A stretch of DNA of 33,257 bases from NCBI GenBank assembly GCA_048498155.1, contig JBEHYN010000032.1, positions 1 through 33,257 on the forward strand. Direction: 5' to 3'. The stretch is from BOG-938 sp048498155 (GTDB taxonomy: Bacteria; Pseudomonadota; Alphaproteobacteria; Caulobacterales; Caulobacteraceae). A model generated the notes under the pieces. It saw nothing but the letters and a program-made list of their open reading frames with translations, searched no databases and had not been told where the DNA came from. Position 1 is the first letter of the stretch; each line of letters starts with the position of its first letter. Made by a program: the position numbers and the translations under genes. This document shows, piece after piece, positions 15,320 to 22,775 of this stretch.

Positions 15320-16051
15320 CTATGATCCGCCAACAGCCGGAGACGGCGGCGCCAGGCTGTTGACCAGACTGCTCAAACCATCGGCGTAGGCGCTGCGCAG
15401 GCTCCGGAAATAGCTATCCTGTTCCTCGAAGGTCACGAAATTATTGGCCGAAAAGCTGTCCGTCTCATAACGCAGCATGTCGATGGGCAGGCCTACGGAC
15501 AGGTTGCTGCGCAAGGTGGCGTCAAAGGACAGCAAGGCCAGTTTGGCGGCCTCTTCCATGCTGCTGCCGGGAGACAGGGCGCGATCGAGGATGGGCTTGC
15601 CGTACTTGGTTTCACCCACCTGCAGGAAACATGAGCGATCGGACGCCTCCACGAAATTGCCCGCGGAATAGATCTGAAACAGCCTTGGCCGCTCGCCTTT
15701 GATCTGGCCGCCCAGAATAAAACTGGCCGAAGGATCGCCGTAGGGCGCCACGTACTTTTCGTCGCGGTCGATGACCTCCCGCAGGGCCGCGCCCACGGCC
15801 TTGGCCGCCTCAAACATTGTCCGGGCCGAACGTAACGGACCTTTGCCTCCCTCGGCCTCTCGCAGGCTGCTGATGACCCATTGAGTCGTGGCGAGATTGC
15901 CCGCTGAGAGGATGGAGATCACCCGCTCGCCCGGGACGACCACGGTCTCCAGCTTGCGCACCCTGGCGATCTGATCGACCCCGGCGTTGGAGCGTGAATC
16001 GGAGGCCAGGATCAGGCCGGTGGGCAGAAGAATCCCGAGGCAATAGGTCAA
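15320..16051 (-). CDS. Anbu, proteasome-related N-terminal-nucleophile peptidase
   Basis: This 243-residue protein matches Anbu (ancestral beta subunit of the proteasome, also called BPH), a self-assembling bacterial relative of 20S beta subunits. The N-terminus reads TYCLGILLPTGLILASDSR followed by NAGVDQIARVRK. I chose TTG 16051: AGGGAG lies 6 nt upstream, and removal of fMet would expose the nucleophilic Thr. Counting from that Thr, Asp17 and the Lys of RVRK at 32 fall where the proteasome catalytic Asp and Lys lie. A longer frame to TTG 16096 would bury the Thr. The usual Anbu companions (transglutaminase-like, alpha-E and ATP-grasp proteins) are absent from this window. The gene lies downstream of GPx on the same strand with a 136-bp gap. 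Confidence 0.88.
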   Translation of the reverse strand: MTYCLGILLPTGLILASDSRSNAGVDQIARVRKLETVVVPGERVISILSAGNLATTQWVISSLREAEGGKGPLRSARTMFEAAKAVGAALREVIDRDEKYVAPYGDPSASFILGGQIKGERPRLFQIYSAGNFVEASDRSCFLQVGETKYGKPILDRALSPGSSMEEAAKLALLSFDATLRSNLSVGLPIDMLRYETDSFSANNFVTFEEQDSYFRSLRSAYADGLSSLVNSLAPPSPAVGGS

Positions 16052-16187
16052 GGCATGCTCCCTACGTCCCGCCGTTGCGGATCCCGGTTGGGCCAAGGCG
16101 GCGCGCCGGTTGTCCCTGCTTCATAGAACATCGCAAGGGCCAAGCCCATCACGCTTCAAAGGGGAGGCGGCATCAGGGCCACAAAGC

Positions 16188-16673
16188 CTATTTCGGCAAC
16201 AGCTTCTCGATGGCGCCTTCGAGGGCGTCGGGTGCGTCGGTGGGCGCGTAGCGCGCCGCGACATCGCCATCAGGCCCGATCAGGAACTTACCGAAGTTCC
16301 ACTTGATATCTTCGGTCCCCAAAATGCCCGGCTTCGCATGCTTGAGAAAGACATAGAGCGGGTCAGCGCCCGGGCCATTGACCTCGATCTTAGCGAAAAG
16401 AGGAAAGGTAACGTCATAGTTCGTGGAGCAGAAATCAGCGATCTCGGCGGCGTCGCCCGGTTCCTGACCTTTGAACTGATTGCAGGGAAAGCCCAGCACC
16501 TGAAATCCCCGGCCGACATATTTGCGCTGCAGGGCCTCCAGGCCCTCGTACTGCGGTGTCAAGCCGCATCTGGAGGCCACGTTGACGATCAACAGGACCT
16601 GGCCGCGATAGTCAGACAGCGGCTTTGGCGCGCCGTCCAAAGCCTTGGGCGTGAAATCGTAAACGGTGGTCAT
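16188..16673 (-). CDS. Glutathione peroxidase family protein
   Basis: This 161-residue cytoplasmic peroxidase reduces hydrogen or organic peroxides using glutathione or thioredoxin. The peroxidatic residue is C36 in NVASRCGLTPQY, so this is a Cys enzyme rather than a seleno-enzyme. The conserved GFPCNQF with Q70 in GQEPG, and the WNF motif (KWNFGKFLIGPDG), complete the active site. C64 in FPCNQF is also present. ATG 16673 has AAGGA about 7 nt upstream; the frame extends to a GTG at 16700 without support. It lies in a minus-strand group with the cupin and GST genes. Confidence 0.94.
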   Translation of the reverse strand: MTTVYDFTPKALDGAPKPLSDYRGQVLLIVNVASRCGLTPQYEGLEALQRKYVGRGFQVLGFPCNQFKGQEPGDAAEIADFCSTNYDVTFPLFAKIEVNGPGADPLYVFLKHAKPGILGTEDIKWNFGKFLIGPDGDVAARYAPTDAPDALEGAIEKLLPK

Positions 16674-16756
16674 GCGAAGTCCTTCCGACGCGACGGACAC
16701 ACCATAGAGCCGGCGCGCGGGACCCGCCAGACGCCGAACCGACTAAGCCTATTCGC

Positions 16757-17191
16757 TCAGCTCCAGGGCGTGACGGGCGGAACTTCGCAAGGCCCTTCGG
16801 CCTCCACCGTGCCGAAGTCTGCCGGTCCGACGATTTCGAGATATTCCATGTCCGGAGAGTAATCGAACAGGAAGTGGGTCAGACCCGGGCGTTGGTGGAC
16901 GCAGTCGCCCGCTTCCACCAGGGTGACCTTGTCGTCGTACATGAACTTGGCCCAGCCCTTCATCATCAGCACGATCTGAAAGTCGGCGATGTGTTTGTGC
17001 CAGCCGGTCCCGTCGGTGGGCGCCTCATTGGCCTTGACCAGGTGAGCGATGACCTTGCCGTTGGTGGCCTTGGCCACACCCAGGTCACGGTAGAGGAAAA
17101 ACGATCTCAATCCGTCCTGCGTCCATGGGGTGTCTCCGGGTTTGACGTGAGAGAAGGTCGTCTCGAACGCCTTCGTGGTTTCACCGTCCAT
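16757..17191 (-). CDS. Cupin-domain protein
   Basis: This 144-residue single-domain cupin shows GTGWHKHIADFQIVLMMKG (about residues 61-79), which resembles cupin motif 1 (G-X5-HXH-X3,4-E-X6-G) with HKH present and Q where Glu is usual. Motif 2 is in EAGDCVHQRPGLTHFLFDY. A metal site is plausible, but the substrate is unknown; relatives include small signalling or detoxifying cupins. ATG 17191 has AAGGAG 6 nt upstream. It sits between GST and GPx, 83-86 bp from each, so co-transcription is possible but not shown. Confidence 0.82.
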   Translation of the reverse strand: MDGETTKAFETTFSHVKPGDTPWTQDGLRSFFLYRDLGVAKATNGKVIAHLVKANEAPTDGTGWHKHIADFQIVLMMKGWAKFMYDDKVTLVEAGDCVHQRPGLTHFLFDYSPDMEYLEIVGPADFGTVEAEGPCEVPPVTPWS

Positions 17192-17277
17192 CGTCAGCTC
17201 CTTGTCGATCCTGCGAACCTGCAGCCGATCCCGGCGCGCTCCCCCAAATTCTTATCGACCCGGCCGGCGGATCTTGC

Positions 17278-17934
17278 TCAGAATTCTACGTCCAATGCCT
17301 CTAGTTCCTCTGGTTCTTCCTTGGCCGCTTCGATCCATTCCATCATCGGCGCCCATTCGCTGATCGTTGCGCAGTACCGATTGCTCGCTGCGGACATATC
17401 CACGCCATAGGTCAGGAAGCGCCGGGTGACGGGCGCGAACATGGCGTCGGCCACCGTGGGCCGCTCACCGAACAGGAAAGGCCCGCCGTAAGCGGCCAAA
17501 CACTCCTGCCAAATGGCCTCGATGCGGGCGATATCCGGCTTGGCGCCGGTGAAGATCCGCGAATGCCGGGGCTTAGCGCGCAGGTTCATCGGCAGGGCCG
17601 AACGCAGATTGGCAAAGCCCGAATGGATCTCGCCGCAGATCGACCGGCAATGGGCCCTGGCCACGCGGTCGGCGGGATACATCTTGGCCTTGGGATAGAG
17701 CTCGTTGAGGTACTCGGCGATGGCCAGAGTGTCCCAAACGCTGGCGCCCTGGTGAGTCAGACGCGGAACGAGGACAGAGGGCGAAAGCAAAAGGAGCTCC
17801 GCCCGATTGGCGGGATCGTCGATGGAGATCATCTGTTCCTCGACGGCCAGCCCCGCCAGCCTGCACAGCAGCCAGCCGCGCAATGACCAGGATGAGTAGT
17901 TCCTGCTCGAAATGGTCAGCACCGCAGGCGCCAT
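17278..17934 (-). CDS. Glutathione S-transferase family protein
   Basis: This 218-residue protein has an N-terminal thioredoxin-fold domain beginning LTISSRNYSSWSLRGWLL, with candidate catalytic Ser residues at about positions 9-15. The glutathione-binding segment LVPRLTHQGASVWDTLAIAEYL follows, where the cis-Pro position is in VPRL and the SxAI-like site reads DTLAI. The C-terminal helical domain ends with FLFGERPTVADAMFAPV, the GST N-capping motif. It belongs to the bacterial GSTs related to the zeta/YfcF type; the substrate cannot be read from sequence. The ATG has GGAG about 7 nt upstream. Confidence 0.9.
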   Translation of the reverse strand: MAPAVLTISSRNYSSWSLRGWLLCRLAGLAVEEQMISIDDPANRAELLLLSPSVLVPRLTHQGASVWDTLAIAEYLNELYPKAKMYPADRVARAHCRSICGEIHSGFANLRSALPMNLRAKPRHSRIFTGAKPDIARIEAIWQECLAAYGGPFLFGERPTVADAMFAPVTRRFLTYGVDMSAASNRYCATISEWAPMMEWIEAAKEEPEELEALDVEF

Positions 17935-17999
17935 CAGCCTCTCCGCCGTTCAATCGTCCTGCGCATTCGCCTGTGGCGATTTTGCAATGACGCACCGCA

Positions 18000-18010
18000 G
18001 CATTTAATGC
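18000..18010. promoter_or_regulatory. Palindrome GCATTTAATGC upstream of phaZ
   Basis: GCATT-T-AATGC is a perfect inverted repeat 30 bp upstream of the phaZ ATG, in a stretch rich in TGC/GCA trinucleotides (TTGCAATGACGCACCGCAG just before it). PhaR repressors of alphaproteobacterial PHB genes bind TGC-rich inverted repeats, so this is a candidate PhaR operator. The link is inference. Confidence 0.35.
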
Positions 18011-18039
18011 ACTAATCGGCGCTCGGAGGAATAGACTGA

Positions 18040-19293
18040 ATGAATTCCGACGCGCCGTTGCCCTTTATGCGCTCATTGATGATGTACCAGGGCTACCAGA
18101 CCTGGTCAGCGATGATGGCGCCTTTCCGCAGTGCAGCACAGCTGGCGGTCAAGCTGCGCGGCTATATGGACGTTCAGGCGTGCCCGGAGCTCAGCCACTT
18201 GCTGGCGTGGATGGAAATGTCCTCCGGCGCCCAGATCACCCACCTGCGACCGCCCTTCAACATCAATAAGGTGATGGTCGGCAATCGGGAGTTGGACGTG
18301 CGCGAGGAAGTCGCCATGCGCCTGCCCTTTTGTGATCTGCTGCATTTCGCCAAGGACGACTTGGACTCCCGCCAACCCAAGTTGCTGGTGGTGGCGCCCC
18401 TCTCGGGGCACTTTTCCACCCTGTTGCGCGGGACCGTGCGCACCCTGCTGCAGGATCACGACGTTTACATCACCGATTGGGCCAACGCCCGCGACGTGCC
18501 GGTCGGCGAGGGCGCTTTCGGGTTCGATGACTATACGGCCTATGTCATCCGGTTTCTGGAGCAGATCGGGCCCGAAGCGCATGTGCTGGCGGTTTGTCAG
18601 CCATGTGTACAGACCCTGGCAGCCGTCGCGATCATGGCCGAAGACAAGAACCCGGCCCAGCCCCTGACCATGACCTTGATGGGCGGCCCCGTAGACACGC
18701 GAGAGGCTCCCACCGCCGTCAACAAACTGGCCGCCAGCAAACCGATGAGCTGGTTCGAGGAAAAGCTGATCTCCCGCGTACCCAATGGGCATCCAGGCGT
18801 CGGGCGACCGGTCTATCCGGGGTTCCTGCAACTGACAGCCTTCATGTCTATGAACCCCGATCGCCACATAAGCCAACACCGCCGAATGCAGGCGCTTTTG
18901 GCCAGCGGGGAAACGGCGGAAGCGGCGGTGATCCAGGACTTTTACAAGGAATATTTCGCGGTGCTCGACCTCACCGCCGAGTTCTATCTGCAGACCATCG
19001 ACCGGGTGTTCCAGCGCGACCTATTGGGGCGCGGCGAGCTTGAATATCGCGGGCGCAAGATACGGCCGGAGGCAATCCATCGCACCGCCCTACTAACGGT
19101 CGAGGGCGAACGGGACGATATCTGCGCCGTGGGTCAGACCGCAGCGGCGCATGACCTTTGCTCGACCTTAAGACCCCACCTGAAACGTCATCACCTTCAG
19201 CCCAGCGTTGGCCACTACGGTTTGTTTTCCGGACGCAAGTGGGAACAGCAAATCTATCCTCAGGTCAGGAACCTGGTCCTTTCCATGAGTTAA
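18040..19293 (+). CDS. phaZ: Intracellular polyhydroxybutyrate depolymerase PhaZ
   Basis: This 417-residue protein matches the intracellular PHB depolymerase family (PhaZ1 of Ralstonia type), which releases 3-hydroxybutyrate units from storage granules. The N-terminal pattern MRSLMMYQGYQTWSAMMAPF is characteristic. The alpha/beta hydrolase nucleophile is a Cys, C186 in VLAVCQPCVQTL, as known for this family. An Asp in GERDDIC (359 or 360) and H392 in GHYGLFSGRKW complete the triad. There is no signal peptide, in keeping with a granule-bound role. GGAGGA lies 9 nt before the ATG. No phaC or phaR gene is in the window. Confidence 0.94.
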   Translation: MNSDAPLPFMRSLMMYQGYQTWSAMMAPFRSAAQLAVKLRGYMDVQACPELSHLLAWMEMSSGAQITHLRPPFNINKVMVGNRELDVREEVAMRLPFCDLLHFAKDDLDSRQPKLLVVAPLSGHFSTLLRGTVRTLLQDHDVYITDWANARDVPVGEGAFGFDDYTAYVIRFLEQIGPEAHVLAVCQPCVQTLAAVAIMAEDKNPAQPLTMTLMGGPVDTREAPTAVNKLAASKPMSWFEEKLISRVPNGHPGVGRPVYPGFLQLTAFMSMNPDRHISQHRRMQALLASGETAEAAVIQDFYKEYFAVLDLTAEFYLQTIDRVFQRDLLGRGELEYRGRKIRPEAIHRTALLTVEGERDDICAVGQTAAAHDLCSTLRPHLKRHHLQPSVGHYGLFSGRKWEQQIYPQVRNLVLSMS

Positions 19294-19368
19294 CCCCACC
19301 GCGACCCATGCACATCCGCGCGACTCGCCCGACTATCGCTCGCCGACGGATAGGCTGGACGGAATTAT

Positions 19369-20412
19369 ATGGCGCCGCTTTCGATTGGAGACAGGGTTCC
19401 CGGCGTGTTCGGGGCCACGGCTGACGGGCGGATGTATTCGCTCGACGTGCAGGCTGGTGTCCCAACCGTCCTGGTGGCCCTGGGCGGGCTGGACGCAGCG
19501 GGCGCGCGCGACATGATGATCGCGATCGCTGAGGCCCTGCCCAAGGTGCAAGCGGGCGGCGGCAACATCGTCCCCATCGCCCCCATCGGCGCCTTTGCCG
19601 GCGCGCAGGACCTGCTAGGCCAAAGCCCCATCATCTTTGTCGCCGACGCGAGTGGCCTGGAAGGCCTCTGCCTGGAGGGGCGGCCCGCCTGCGTGGTGCT
19701 GGATCGCTCGGCGCGCATACTGGAATTGACCGCCTTGGATCTGAAACCAGACTTAGCGGCCATCTTCCTAGCCGCCACCGCCCGCCTGCCCCGTGAGGAG
19801 CCGCAAGCGTTCGCGTCCTGCGCTCCGGTGCTGATCATTCCCAATGTGGCCCCTGCCGCCTTTTGCCAGGCCGTGATCGCATATTTCGAAGCCATGCCGC
19901 ACAACGCCGGCGTCATGGCCTCCTACGTCGACGGAGAGGCCAAGGCGCGGATCGATCTGGGCAAGAAACATCGGCAGGATATGGAGCTGGCGGCCGGCTC
20001 TCCCCTGCATGGCGCAGTGATGGAGTTGATCGCGCGGCGCATCGTCCCGGAGATCAAGCGCGCCTTTCAGAAGGACATCACCTTCGCCGACCGCTTTCTG
20101 ATCGCGCGCTACGATGATGACGGCGGCTATTTTCGTCGCCACCGGGATGACGCCGCGCCCCAGACCGCCTTTCGCCAGTTCGCCATCTCCCTGAACCTCA
20201 ATACCCACGAGTACGAAGGCGGCGAACTGATGTTCCCCGAATACAACGACCACCGATACAGCCCGCCGGCCGGTGGAGCGGCGGTGTTCTCTGCGTCGCT
20301 GCTGCATGAGGCGTGCCCGGTCACCCGCGGCAGCCGATATGTGCTGCTGTCGTTCCTATGTGGCGACGGCGCCGCGCCTACGGCCCCTATGGCTTCACCG
20401 GGGCCGCCGTGA
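19369..20412 (+). CDS. Thioredoxin-fold/peroxiredoxin-like domain fused to 2OG-Fe(II) oxygenase
   Basis: This 347-residue protein has two parts. Residues 1 to about 140 resemble an AhpC/TSA-type thioredoxin fold (LSIGDRVPGVFGATADGRMYSL, then GVPTVLVALGG), but no Cys occurs where the peroxidatic Cys should be. Residues about 150-330 form a prolyl-4-hydroxylase-like (P4Hc) oxygenase domain: RFLIARYDDDGGYFRRHRDD gives the Fe-binding HxD, and LLHEACPVTRGSRYVLLSF gives the distal His and the Arg for 2-oxoglutarate. The N-terminal half may be a binding module. The substrate is unknown and could be a protein Pro. The 3' end overlaps the convergent lipoprotein gene by 26 nt. Confidence 0.85.
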   Translation: MAPLSIGDRVPGVFGATADGRMYSLDVQAGVPTVLVALGGLDAAGARDMMIAIAEALPKVQAGGGNIVPIAPIGAFAGAQDLLGQSPIIFVADASGLEGLCLEGRPACVVLDRSARILELTALDLKPDLAAIFLAATARLPREEPQAFASCAPVLIIPNVAPAAFCQAVIAYFEAMPHNAGVMASYVDGEAKARIDLGKKHRQDMELAAGSPLHGAVMELIARRIVPEIKRAFQKDITFADRFLIARYDDDGGYFRRHRDDAAPQTAFRQFAISLNLNTHEYEGGELMFPEYNDHRYSPPAGGAAVFSASLLHEACPVTRGSRYVLLSFLCGDGAAPTAPMASPGPP

Positions 20413-21022
20413 CGGCTGTCCAGTCGCGCACCTCGGCGACCGCCTGTCCGACGGCGGTGTCATAGGCCGCCACGATAGCGGTGACACGGTTTTCCGCGGC
20501 CGGCTGGCGCACCTCGAATAGTTTTTGCGCCACGAAGCTGCGATCGATATTGCGGATCAGCACGGCGTTGATGGCGATATCGACCGTGGGCGCTGCACCC
20601 GGACCCCGATCGTACTCGGTCTGGAACCGGCGGACCTCCAGCCTCAGGGTGGCCGGGCCGCTCGCGCCGCCGCCAAGGCCAACTAGGCGCGGCGCGCCCG
20701 GCGCATCAAAAGCGGCCGTCAGCACCTCGTCGAACATCACCGATGCAGGCTCAATCCAACGCGCGGTCGAAATAAACGCCGCCTCATGCCCCGTCACGGT
20801 CAGCAGATTGTCCCCGGCCGCCGCAGGCTGAAAGGCGACGCCGCCCTTGGCCACCGCTAGGCTTGCCGGAGCGGGCGCGGCGGGCGCCGGACTGGCCGGG
20901 CCGAACCGATAGAGCTGCACCGGCTTGGCGGCTGGCAGCAGGGAAATACAGCCGGCTAGACCGAGGCTGAAAGTGAGCAAGGCCGGCAGAACAAGGCGGG
21001 ATCGGAGCATGGACGATGACAT
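20387..21022 (-). CDS. ABC-type transport auxiliary lipoprotein of the Mla/Mce operon
   Basis: This protein of about 211 residues has a lipoprotein signal peptide (LTFSLGLAGC, lipobox Cys at about residue 25). It then shows the PqiC/ABC_trans_aux-like pattern, with LYRFG early, RWIEPASVMFDEVLTAAF in the middle and a C-terminal FEVRQPAAENRVTAIVAAYDTAVGQAV. Such lipoproteins work with Mce/MlaD proteins in lipid exchange between membranes. The preferred start is ATG 21022, which overlaps the mlaD stop as TGATG; GTG 21025 and ATG 21010 are alternatives. It is the last gene of the operon. Confidence 0.86.
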   Translation of the reverse strand: MSSSMLRSRLVLPALLTFSLGLAGCISLLPAAKPVQLYRFGPASPAPAAPAPASLAVAKGGVAFQPAAAGDNLLTVTGHEAAFISTARWIEPASVMFDEVLTAAFDAPGAPRLVGLGGGASGPATLRLEVRRFQTEYDRGPGAAPTVDIAINAVLIRNIDRSFVAQKLFEVRQPAAENRVTAIVAAYDTAVGQAVAEVRDWTAVTAAPVKP

Positions 21023-21960
21023 CACGGCTTGACCTCGATTTGCTTGTCGGTCGGCTTGGCGATCAAGCCGCGCGGACTGCGTTCGGCCTGATTAAGCACC
21101 CGATTCAGGGAATCCGTAGCGGTCTGCAGGCTGGTGATGGCGTTGGACAACGCGGGCAGGCCCGTATCGGCGAAGTCCGTGGTCGGCCCGTCCAGCTTGG
21201 ATAGCATGTGATGCGCCTGATGCGCGGCGCCCTTCATCTCATCGGCCGCATCGCTCAGGTTCTTGACGGCCGCCTTGCCGTCGCCATTGACCAGCCGGTC
21301 CGTGGAATCCGATAGCTTAGAAATCTTCTGGGCCGCCTCGCCGAAGCTCTTCAGCGCAGCGTCCGCGTCCGTGACAATCGACTTGTGAGCTTTCAGCTCG
21401 TCGGCGACGGCGGCGATATCGTCAAACGTGCGGGTCATGGTCTTAATGTTCTGGTCCGACAGCAGCCGGTTGACCCGGTCGAGCGCCTCGACACTGCGCT
21501 GAAGCACGGTCCCTCCCCCCTCGAGCAGGTCGGACAGGGCGCTTTTCTGGCTTCGGATCACCGGCGCCTCGCCGGCGGGGGTCACATTCTTGAGCAAGGG
21601 ACGGGCTCGCGTTCCGGCGGTGATCTGCACATAGTTCACGCCGGTGATGCCTTGCGGCTCCAAGGTGGCGAAAGAGTCCGTTCGGATCGGCACGTCGGAT
21701 GTCACCTTGACCCGGGAAATCACGCGGCTGGCATTGGTCGGGTCAAGGGCGATGCGGGTGATCTCGCCGACCTTGATGCCGTTGAAGTGCACCTCGCCGC
21801 CCACCGAGATGCCGCGCACCGGCCCTTCGAACAGAATGTCGTAGATGTCATAGTCCCGGGCGAATTGAACCCGTGCAAGCCACAGGACGAAAGCGGTCAA
21901 GCCCACCAGCAGGATTAGGGACGCTATGCCCACAAGGGCGTAGTTGGCGTTTCGCTCCAT
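21022..21960 (-). CDS. mlaD: MlaD/MCE-family periplasmic lipid-binding protein
   Basis: This 312-residue protein begins MERNANYALVGIASLILLVG with one N-terminal anchor helix (about residues 8-28), followed by one MCE domain (DILFEGPVRGISVGGEVHFNGIKVG, split around residues 40-65; GITGVNYVQI near 104-113). A long C-terminal coiled-coil/helical region (about 150-300) is typical of single-MCE proteins that carry phospholipid through a hexameric ring. I chose ATG 21960, which overlaps the ABC ATPase stop (TGATG); the frame extends upstream to 22116 inside the ATPase gene but adds an Arg-rich, non-family N-terminus. Confidence 0.93.
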   Translation of the reverse strand: MERNANYALVGIASLILLVGLTAFVLWLARVQFARDYDIYDILFEGPVRGISVGGEVHFNGIKVGEITRIALDPTNASRVISRVKVTSDVPIRTDSFATLEPQGITGVNYVQITAGTRARPLLKNVTPAGEAPVIRSQKSALSDLLEGGGTVLQRSVEALDRVNRLLSDQNIKTMTRTFDDIAAVADELKAHKSIVTDADAALKSFGEAAQKISKLSDSTDRLVNGDGKAAVKNLSDAADEMKGAAHQAHHMLSKLDGPTTDFADTGLPALSNAITSLQTATDSLNRVLNQAERSPRGLIAKPTDKQIEVKP

Positions 21961-22775
21961 CAGCTTCGTCCTCGCGCGGCTTTGGCGGCGACGGCCGCTC
22001 GGCCCCGGGGGCCCATGAAATATTCGTGAATCCAAGGATGCGGGGAAAGCATCAACTCGTCGATTGTTCCGGCCGCGACAATCTTCTTGTCGGCGATCAC
22101 GCCCACGCGGTCGCAAATGGCGTAGAGCGAATCTAGATCGTGGGTGATCATGAACACGGTTAGGCCCAAGGCCGCCGACAGGTCGCCGATCAATTCGTCG
22201 AATGCGCCCGCCCCGATCGGATCCAGTCCCGAGGTCGGCTCGTCCAGAAACAGCAGTTCCGGGTCCATCGCCAGGGCGCGGGCCAGGGCCGCCCGTTTGC
22301 GCATGCCGCCGGACAATTCCGCAGGTTTAAGCGCGCCCGCGTCTGGCGGCAGTCCCGTGAGCCCGATCTTGATGTCGGCAATTTCGTTGATAGCTGAACG
22401 CGACAGGTGGGTGTGTTCGAACAGGGGGGCGGCCACGTTCTCGCGCACCGTCAGATTGGAAAACAGCGCGCCGTTCTGAAACAGCACGCCCCACCGACGC
22501 TCAATGTCGTTCTGCTCACGCAGGGTGCTGTGCTGAAAGTCCTGGCCGAACACCTTGATCTGGCCCCCGTCCGGATCCTTCAGGCCGATGATGGTGTTGA
22601 GCAACACCGACTTGCCCGCTCCCGAGCCGCCGACCACGCCGAACACCTCGCCGCGATAGACGGTCAGATCGAGATGATCGTGAATCAGTCGGTCGCTAAA
22701 CTGGGACATTAAGCCCTCGACCTCGATGACGGGCGGGCCGCGGTCAACCGGCGTGGGATTGGCCTGGCCGCTCAT
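21960..22775 (-). CDS. mlaF: Lipid-transport ABC ATPase MlaF
   Basis: This 271-residue ABC ATPase energises the MlaE permease. The Walker A motif is GGSGAGKSVLL (about residues 49-59), the signature motif is LSGGMRKRAALARAL (about 155-169), the Walker B is LLFLDEPTSGLDP and the switch His is in MITHDLDSL. The MRKR variant of the signature motif is typical of MlaF. The start overlaps the mlaE stop by 4 nt (ATGA) and the stop overlaps mlaD. The order E-F-D-lipoprotein is that of an alphaproteobacterial Mla operon. Confidence 0.94.
   Translation of the reverse strand: MSGQANPTPVDRGPPVIEVEGLMSQFSDRLIHDHLDLTVYRGEVFGVVGGSGAGKSVLLNTIIGLKDPDGGQIKVFGQDFQHSTLREQNDIERRWGVLFQNGALFSNLTVRENVAAPLFEHTHLSRSAINEIADIKIGLTGLPPDAGALKPAELSGGMRKRAALARALAMDPELLFLDEPTSGLDPIGAGAFDELIGDLSAALGLTVFMITHDLDSLYAICDRVGVIADKKIVAAGTIDELMLSPHPWIHEYFMGPRGRAAVAAKAARGRS

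Noticed and set aside
16110..16862. 250-codon plus-strand frame across GPx and its neighbour
   Set aside because: It is antisense to a glutathione peroxidase with a complete active site, spans an intergenic gap, and has no recognisable domain.
21961..22116. Upstream extension of MlaD
   Set aside because: It lies inside mlaF and translates as Arg-rich non-family sequence; the TGATG-coupled ATG at 21960 is preferred.
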